From Candidatus Solincola jinzensis (GTDB taxonomy: Bacteria; Actinomycetota; Geothermincolia; Geothermincolales; RBG-13-55-18): DNA of 10,494 nucleotides. The translations under genes and the position numbers were made by a program. Under the pieces are notes generated by a model. The model saw only the letters and a program-made list of their open reading frames with translations, was not told the DNA's origin and did no database searches. The stretch is from contig JACVJG010000058.1 of the NCBI GenBank assembly GCA_015711875.1, positions 1 to 10,494 on the forward strand, given 5' to 3'. Below are positions 6,622-10,494 of the stretch, one piece after another. The stretch's first letter is position 1. Every line of letters begins with the position of its first letter.

Positions 6622-7770
6622 TCACCCCTTTGATATCTCAGCCAGGGCCTTCAGGAGGAGGTCCACGTCCTCAGGGGTGTTCATGAAGCTCAGGCCCGCG
6701 CGCACCACTCCGCTCTCCAGGGTGCCGATGGTGCGGTGGGCGAGGGGAGAGCAGTGGAGGCCCGAGCGTACGTGTATGCCGTATGCCTCGTCCAGGCGCG
6801 ATGCCACCTCGGAGGAGGTGAACCCCGCCAGGTTGAATGATACTATGCCCACCCGGCGCTCCCATTCTGACGGTCCATACACGGTCACCCCACCCAAGCG
6901 CTTCAGCCCCTCCATAAGCCGCAGGGTCAGCTCCTCCTCGTGAGCTCTTATGCGTTCCACTCCCTTGTCCAGAACGAATTCCACTCCTGCCCGCAGGCCC
7001 GCGAGCCCGAAAGCGTTGAGGGTTCCGCTTTCGTAGCGATCGGGAAGGAACTCGGGCTGCGAGGAACTCTCGGATAAGCTGCCCGTGCCCCCGTATGAAA
7101 GGGGCTCCACCTCCCAGCCCGGCGCGATATACAGCACGCCGGTACCCTGCGGCCCGAAGAGCTCCTTATGCCCCGAGAAAGCAAGAAACTGTATGCCCAT
7201 GCCCCGGGGGTCGAGGCGGCAGCGGCCGGCGGTCTGGGCCGCATCCACCAGCAACGGCACGCGGTGACGGCCCGCGATCTCCGCGATGTCCTCTATGGGA
7301 AGGAGGCCACCGGTCACGTTGGAGGCGTGGGCGCAGGCGATAAGGCGGGTCTCGGCGGTTATGGCCGCTTCCAGCTCCGCCGCGTCCAGGCTGCCGTCGC
7401 TGGCGCATTCCACGATGGAGTAGGCGATGGTCCCGGCCCGCGCCATGGCCTCCAGGGGCCTCCATACCGAGTTGTGCTCCAGCGAGGTGATCACGGCGTG
7501 CCCGCCCTTCCGTAAAGCGCCCTGGATGGCGATGTTCAAGGCCTCGGTGGCGTTCTTGGTGAAGACGACGCGCGAGGGGTCGTCTATGTCCAACAACCGT
7601 GCCACCGCCTCCCTCGCTCGCAGCACCTCTCTCCCCGCCTCCAGGGAGCGCGTGTGCCCGCCGCGGCCAGGGTTGCCTCCCACCTCCCGCGCGAAACGTT
7701 CCAGGGCCTCGTACACGCTTTCCGGTGTGGGGACAGTGGTGGCGGCGTTATCCAGGTACACCTCGCGCAC
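6622..7770 (-). CDS. Cysteine desulfurase-like class V aminotransferase (EF2568-type)
   Basis: A PLP enzyme of 382 aa. YLDNAATT opens the fold, and NPGRGGHTRSLEAGR and FTKNATEALNIAI follow. EHNSVWRP contains the histidine stacking on PLP, LVDAAQTAG contains the aspartate contacting the pyridine nitrogen, and FSGHKELFGPQGTG contains the Schiff-base lysine. ESGTLNAFGLAGL and RSGLHCSPLAH follow; the latter carries the catalytic cysteine loop. The whole pattern matches the cysteine desulfurase family typified by Enterococcus EF2568 (TIGR01977) better than classical IscS or SufS. Members release sulfur (or selenium) from cysteine (or selenocysteine) as an enzyme-bound persulfide. Start: GTG 7770, with GGAGG at 7776-7780 5 nt upstream; an earlier in-frame GTG at 7785 precedes that site and is unlikely. 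No scaffold, selD or thiolation gene is in the window, so the sulfur acceptor is unknown. Confidence 0.9.
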   Translation of the reverse strand: MREVYLDNAATTVPTPESVYEALERFAREVGGNPGRGGHTRSLEAGREVLRAREAVARLLDIDDPSRVVFTKNATEALNIAIQGALRKGGHAVITSLEHNSVWRPLEAMARAGTIAYSIVECASDGSLDAAELEAAITAETRLIACAHASNVTGGLLPIEDIAEIAGRHRVPLLVDAAQTAGRCRLDPRGMGIQFLAFSGHKELFGPQGTGVLYIAPGWEVEPLSYGGTGSLSESSSQPEFLPDRYESGTLNAFGLAGLRAGVEFVLDKGVERIRAHEEELTLRLMEGLKRLGGVTVYGPSEWERRVGIVSFNLAGFTSSEVASRLDEAYGIHVRSGLHCSPLAHRTIGTLESGVVRAGLSFMNTPEDVDLLLKALAEISKG

Positions 7771-7802
7771 CTTTACCTCCCGCACAGGCCTGCTGGTTTC
7801 GG

Positions 7803-7834
7803 CATTAACCGCTTCAATAATACCATTAACTGCT
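7803..7834 (-). promoter_or_regulatory. Tandem 11-bp direct repeats upstream of the cysteine desulfurase gene
   Basis: CATTAACCGCT (7803-7813) and CATTAACTGCT (7824-7834) match at 10 of 11 bases with a 21-bp period, two helical turns. They lie 33-64 bp upstream of GTG 7770 on the minus strand, where an operator or activator site would be expected. They could bind a regulator as a dimer of half-sites on one DNA face. No known regulator motif is recognised. Confidence 0.35.
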
Positions 7835-7916
7835 CGCCTAAGATCAGAGCGTGGCTGGACGAGAAGCGGGATGCGAGGAGAGGGGATATGGTCCCAGAAA
7901 GCGGGTTAGTGAGAAA

Positions 7917-8003
7917 AGCATCGCTAGGCGTGCGGCGAGCGCGGGGTAGCTCTCCCTCGCCCTTTTCCTCTCCGTGCAGCATCGCTCCGTGTGCGGCGAG
8001 CGC
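7917..8003. repeat. Two 26-bp direct repeats, 61-bp period
   Basis: The unit at 7917-7942 and the unit at 7978-8003 both begin AGCATCGCT and end GTGCGGCGAGCGC. They agree at 23 of 26 positions, with the differences in a four-base middle segment. A 35-bp unrelated stretch separates them. No third copy is found at the expected phase on either side (about 7856 or 8039), so this is not a CRISPR array. It may be a recombination relic or a protein-binding pair. Confidence 0.45.
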
Positions 8004-8222
8004 AGTAAACTCACATGAGGCTCGTCCATTTCCCTCCCTGGGGGTCAAGGAATACAATGCGCCCCGCCATTTGTCGCCGAACCCGGCAGCCAGTAGCTGA
8101 GGCGTCCTTTCCCCGCGGGACAAGGGAGACGTGGCGCGCCGCCTGTGGCAAGGTGTTGTGCTGGAGCGCTCCCGCTTTATGGATACCGCATGCGCGATGA
8201 GGGCGGTTCATGTTTGAAGCAT

Positions 8223-8303
8223 GGGAGGGCCGGGCTCGCTTTGCGGCCATCGGGAGGATGTCTTGCCATGGCCAACCGCGCTTTTGGCCTGACCCGCCCT
8301 CCC
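8223..8303 (+). other. Long nested inverted repeat in the leader of the SLH/NlpC gene
   Basis: GGGAGGGCCGGG (8223-8234) pairs with CCCGCCCTCCC (8293-8303) as 11 base pairs with one bulged base. Inside it, GGCCAT (8245-8250) pairs with ATGGCC (8268-8273). The two stems nest without conflict and could form a structured RNA about 180 nt before the SLH gene start. No riboswitch class is recognised. The region 7771-8479 contains no confident gene. Confidence 0.3.
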
Positions 8304-8423
8304 TTGAGCGCCGCGCGCTCCACATCATTGAAGGTTCGCGCCCTTCCCATTGCTTCGATGGAGGGACGAAACGGCTGCCTTGCTGAAAACGTCTATAAAG
8401 ACCGGCGGGAGCGAGCCGGGTAA
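8268..8423 (+). CDS. Doubtful 51-aa leader ORF
   Basis: The frame starts at ATG 8268 behind GGGAGG (8252-8257, 10 nt spacing) and stops at TAA 8423, 56 bp before the SLH/NlpC gene. The product is small and basic (MANRAFGLTRPPL ... YKDRRERAG), with no recognised family and no transmembrane segment. Its initiation region overlaps the nested inverted repeat, so translation could be structure-controlled. It may equally be a chance frame in a non-coding leader. Confidence 0.15.
   Translation: MANRAFGLTRPPLSAARSTSLKVRALPIASMEGRNGCLAENVYKDRRERAG
8342..8419 (+). other. Series of short hairpins just upstream of the SLH/NlpC gene
   Basis: Three local stems follow one another. CCTTCCCAT pairs with ATGGAGGG (8342-8350 with 8358-8365, one bulge). 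GTCT pairs with AGAC (8391-8394 with 8399-8402). CCGGC pairs with GCCGG (8402-8406 with 8415-8419). GGGACGAAAC at 8363-8372 faintly recalls the GGGACGCAAAG element of c-di-GMP-I riboswitches, but the other conserved parts of that motif are missing. It is noted as a possible leader RNA only. Confidence 0.18.
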
Positions 8424-8479
8424 AGGCCGGGGCGCATGGGGTCGATGTTTAAGGAGAGCGAAGGACGCGAGGGAATTGC

Positions 8480-10494
8480 ATGGCAAACAAATCCAGTAGC
8501 GGAACGAGTGCGCGGCGCCGCATGTCGGCGCTGGCCATAGCGGCGCTGTTATGCGCCGGATTTTTCGCGCCGTGGCTCGGCGCGGGAAAGGCCGGCGCCC
8601 AGGCGTCCTTCAACGATATCGCTGACCAGCCGGCGGAGATACAGCAGGCGATAGCGTACGCAGCGGAGAAAGGATACCTGCAGGGATACGGCGACGGCGG
8701 GTTCCACCCCACGGAGCCCACCACCCGCATAGACTGCGCCCGCGCGCTGGTGACCGTTTTCGGCCGCGACGGGGAGAGCCCCGACCCCTCCATCGCCTTC
8801 ACCGACCTGCCCGCGTCGGACCCTTCCTTTAAATGGGCCAACCTGGCGGTGAAGCACGGATACCTGGACAAGCTGCCCGACGGCTCCTTCGCTCCCAACC
8901 AGGGAGTGCTCTTCGAAAGGGTAGCCCAGGCGGCCGCGGCTGGGATGGGGCTGAACGACGTGGCCATGAACGTCAACCAGCTCACGGGAGGGGCACCGCA
9001 TTATGGGGGCGCCATGACCGTGTTCATGGACTTGCACCTGAAATACCGCTACAGCAAGGTGTGGCCGGGACAGTCCTATCCACGCGGCGAGATGGCATAC
9101 ACGCTCTACCGCATAGACAACGTGGAGAGCTGGCGGCCGTGGTACGTGCGCGAGTCCTTCACCCCCGCCACCTGCAGGCTGCCGGAGGCCACCTCGGAGC
9201 AAGCCCGGGCGGTCAGCTTCGGTTTCGAGCGCCTGGGGTGCCCATACGTGTACGGTGGCGAGAGGGAGTCGGAGGGCGGCTTCGATTGCTCGGGTTTCGT
9301 CTACAACACCCTGAGCATACGCCTCGGCTACCCCATGATGCGTGTGGCCGACGACCAGGCCCGCGATAACCGCTATCTTTACGTCAGCCGGGGGGCGCTG
9401 CAGCCCGGGGACGCCGTTTTCTTCTATGAGGATGACAACGCCAACCCGGCGAGCTACATAGGCCATGCGGGCATGTACGTGGGCAACGGTCTTTTCATCC
9501 ACTCCACGGGGTCCAACGGAGGGGTGAGCATAGACTGCCTGGACAACAACGACTACTGGGGCACCCACTTCGCCTGGGGCAGGAGGGTGGTGGGCGGGCC
9601 TTACAACGATCGCTTCGACACCTGGCTGCTGCTCTATAACCCCTCTGAACAGGAGCTGCCGGTGGAGGTCAAATACCTGCTGCCAAGGGGGGAGCCCTGC
9701 GTGATGGAGTACAACGTCGCCCCCCACAGCCGCTACAACGTGCCCGTGGACGAACTCCTGCCCTGGGACGAGTTCTCCATGCAGGTCAGCGCCCCCGAGC
9801 CCGGGGTGGTGGCGGAGCGCGCCATGTACTTCGATTACCTCGACTGGGCGGACGGGGGGCACGCCTCGGTGGGCGACGAGGAGGCGGGGCTGCAGGGATA
9901 TTTCGCCGAGGGATATACGGGAAAGGGTTTTCATACCTGGCTTCTCCTCGCCAACCCCGGGGACGAGGAGGCCAGGGTCGAGGTCTCCTACCTCCTCGAG
10001 GGCACGGGAGCGGTGGTAAAGGAATATGCCGTCGCTCCCAACAGCCGCTTCACCGTCAAGGTCAACGAGGTGGAGGGGGTCAGGCAGGGCGGCGTGGGCA
10101 TCGCCTACCGCTCCCTGAACGGGGTGCCCGTGGCGGCGGAGAGGGCGGTATATTTCGATTACCACGGCATCATCGACGGCCATTGCTCCCAGGCGGTGGA
10201 TAAGACCTCCACCCGTCTCTACCTCGCCGAGGGATACACGGGAAAGGGTTTCGACACCTGGATCCTGCTCGCCAACCCCAATCCCGAGCCCGCCGAGGTC
10301 GAGATCTCGTGCCTGGTGCAAGGGGGGAGGAACGTCGGCACGGTCAGGGAGGTGCCTCCCCGTTCGCGCCTCACCGTCAACGCGCGCGAGCTGGTGGACG
10401 ACGCGTCCTTCGGGGTCTCTATCGAATCCAGGAACGGCGTGGGAATCGTCGCGGAACGCGCCATGTACTTCAAGTATCGCGGCGAGATAGGGGG
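8480..10494 (+). CDS. Exported SLH-domain NlpC/P60 peptidase with C-terminal repeats (3' partial)
   Basis: Open from ATG 8480 to the window's end: 671 complete codons and no stop. A signal peptide spans residues 1-40 (RRR at 12-14, hydrophobic core 15-36, cleavage expected after AGA). Two SLH repeats follow: FNDIADQP...AAEKGYLQGYGDGGFHPTEPTTR (about 44-95) and FTDLPAS...KHGYLDKLPDGSFAPNQ (about 107-158). A degenerate third (PGQSYPRGEMAYTLYRI) ends near 215. SLH domains anchor proteins to secondary cell-wall polymers. An NlpC/P60 domain lies at about 243-365, with C270 (FDCSGF), H329 (GHAGMYVG) and H341 (FIHS) as the expected catalytic set for cleaving peptidoglycan stem peptides. Three repeats of about 105 residues follow. 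GAGGGAA (8469-8475) is the ribosome site; ATG 8522 would remove the charged n-region and is less likely. Confidence 0.92.
   Translation, partial: MANKSSSGTSARRRMSALAIAALLCAGFFAPWLGAGKAGAQASFNDIADQPAEIQQAIAYAAEKGYLQGYGDGGFHPTEPTTRIDCARALVTVFGRDGESPDPSIAFTDLPASDPSFKWANLAVKHGYLDKLPDGSFAPNQGVLFERVAQAAAAGMGLNDVAMNVNQLTGGAPHYGGAMTVFMDLHLKYRYSKVWPGQSYPRGEMAYTLYRIDNVESWRPWYVRESFTPATCRLPEATSEQARAVSFGFERLGCPYVYGGERESEGGFDCSGFVYNTLSIRLGYPMMRVADDQARDNRYLYVSRGALQPGDAVFFYEDDNANPASYIGHAGMYVGNGLFIHSTGSNGGVSIDCLDNNDYWGTHFAWGRRVVGGPYNDRFDTWLLLYNPSEQELPVEVKYLLPRGEPCVMEYNVAPHSRYNVPVDELLPWDEFSMQVSAPEPGVVAERAMYFDYLDWADGGHASVGDEEAGLQGYFAEGYTGKGFHTWLLLANPGDEEARVEVSYLLEGTGAVVKEYAVAPNSRFTVKVNEVEGVRQGGVGIAYRSLNGVPVAAERAVYFDYHGIIDGHCSQAVDKTSTRLYLAEGYTGKGFDTWILLANPNPEPAEVEISCLVQGGRNVGTVREVPPRSRLTVNARELVDDASFGVSIESRNGVGIVAERAMYFKYRGEIG
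9611..10494 (+). repeat. Three tandem ~105-residue repeats inside the SLH/NlpC protein
   Basis: The units are marked by RFDTWLLLYNP (from residue 378), GFHTWLLLANP (from 483) and GFDTWILLANP (from 590). Each is followed by a beta-rich segment (VEVKYLL, VEVSYLL, VEISCLV), a 'P.SR' turn and VAERAMYFDY-like endings. Units two and three share AEGYTGKGF even at DNA level (9905-9931 and 10226-10252). The spacing is 105 and then 107 residues. The pattern resembles DUF5719-like repeats of actinobacterial surface proteins, as I recall them. The third unit runs to the window edge, so the array may continue. Confidence 0.75.

Noticed and set aside
7917..8003. CRISPR array
   Set aside because: Only two imperfect repeats, no third copy in phase, and no cas genes in the window.
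7773..8123. Minus-strand frame that could be a gene upstream of the cysteine desulfurase
   Set aside because: It overlaps the phased repeats and one 26-bp repeat pair, has no ribosome site or recognisable motif, and overlaps other equally poor frames on both strands.
8163..8172. Perfect palindrome GGAGCGCTCC as an operator
   Set aside because: A single 10-bp palindrome in GC-rich DNA is easily chance, and it is about 300 bp from the nearest gene start.
8342..8430. c-di-GMP-I (GEMM) riboswitch
   Set aside because: Only GGGACGAAAC and a GCCGGG segment resemble the motif; the GCAAACC segment and the second-stem receptor are missing, so the match is too weak to call.
8549..10321. A 590-codon open frame on the minus strand
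   Set aside because: It is antisense to a plus-strand frame with a signal peptide, SLH and NlpC/P60 motifs and repeats. Its product is rich in His, Val, Gly and Arg, as expected from reading GC-rich codons backwards, and has no recognisable domain.

Overview
The window is GC-rich and reads as a Gram-positive-style chromosome segment. It has strong GGAGG ribosome sites, several GTG starts, and an exported protein with S-layer homology (SLH) domains, an NlpC/P60 domain and long C-terminal repeats. The 'AEGYTGKGF.TW' repeat type, together with ferredoxin and acyl-CoA genes, makes me think of a deep-branching anaerobic Actinomycetota. That placement rests on recall of similar proteins, not on a marker gene, and is only moderately supported.

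Layout. 1-549 (+): 3' part of a DUF362-type protein with a C-terminal 2x[4Fe-4S] ferredoxin domain. 604-1341 (+): class I SAM-dependent methyltransferase, preceded by a near-duplicate of its own start region. 1342-1755: a gap with a doubtful 84-aa frame and an AT-rich pocket that could hold a promoter. 1756-5070 (+): a tight four-gene operon in mirrored order, DUF35 / thiolase-like / thiolase-like / DUF35, closed by a textbook intrinsic terminator at 5087-5117. 5318-6136 (-): two-TM sensor-like protein that stops just after its HAMP domain. 6137-6621: non-coding as far as I can see. 6622-7770 (-): cysteine desulfurase-like class V aminotransferase. 7771-8479: a long divergent intergenic region with two direct-repeat pairs and a potentially structured leader. 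8480-10494 (+): SLH / NlpC/P60 / repeat protein, open to the window's end.

The most interesting unit is the four-gene operon. Neither thiolase-fold protein has a cysteine where biosynthetic and degradative thiolases keep their nucleophile. Each comes with its own zinc-ribbon/OB-fold DUF35 protein, the usual obligate partner of such enzymes. The second thiolase also lacks the GHP motif, while the first keeps it in altered form (GHPICATG). This suggests a multi-subunit acyl-CoA C-C lyase or condensing complex (Ltp2/ChsH2-like retro-aldolase or BbsAB-like) rather than ordinary acetyl-CoA acetyltransferases. The substrate cannot be read from this window.

The large open frame on the minus strand opposite 8549-10321 is an antisense shadow of the SLH/NlpC gene and is not annotated.
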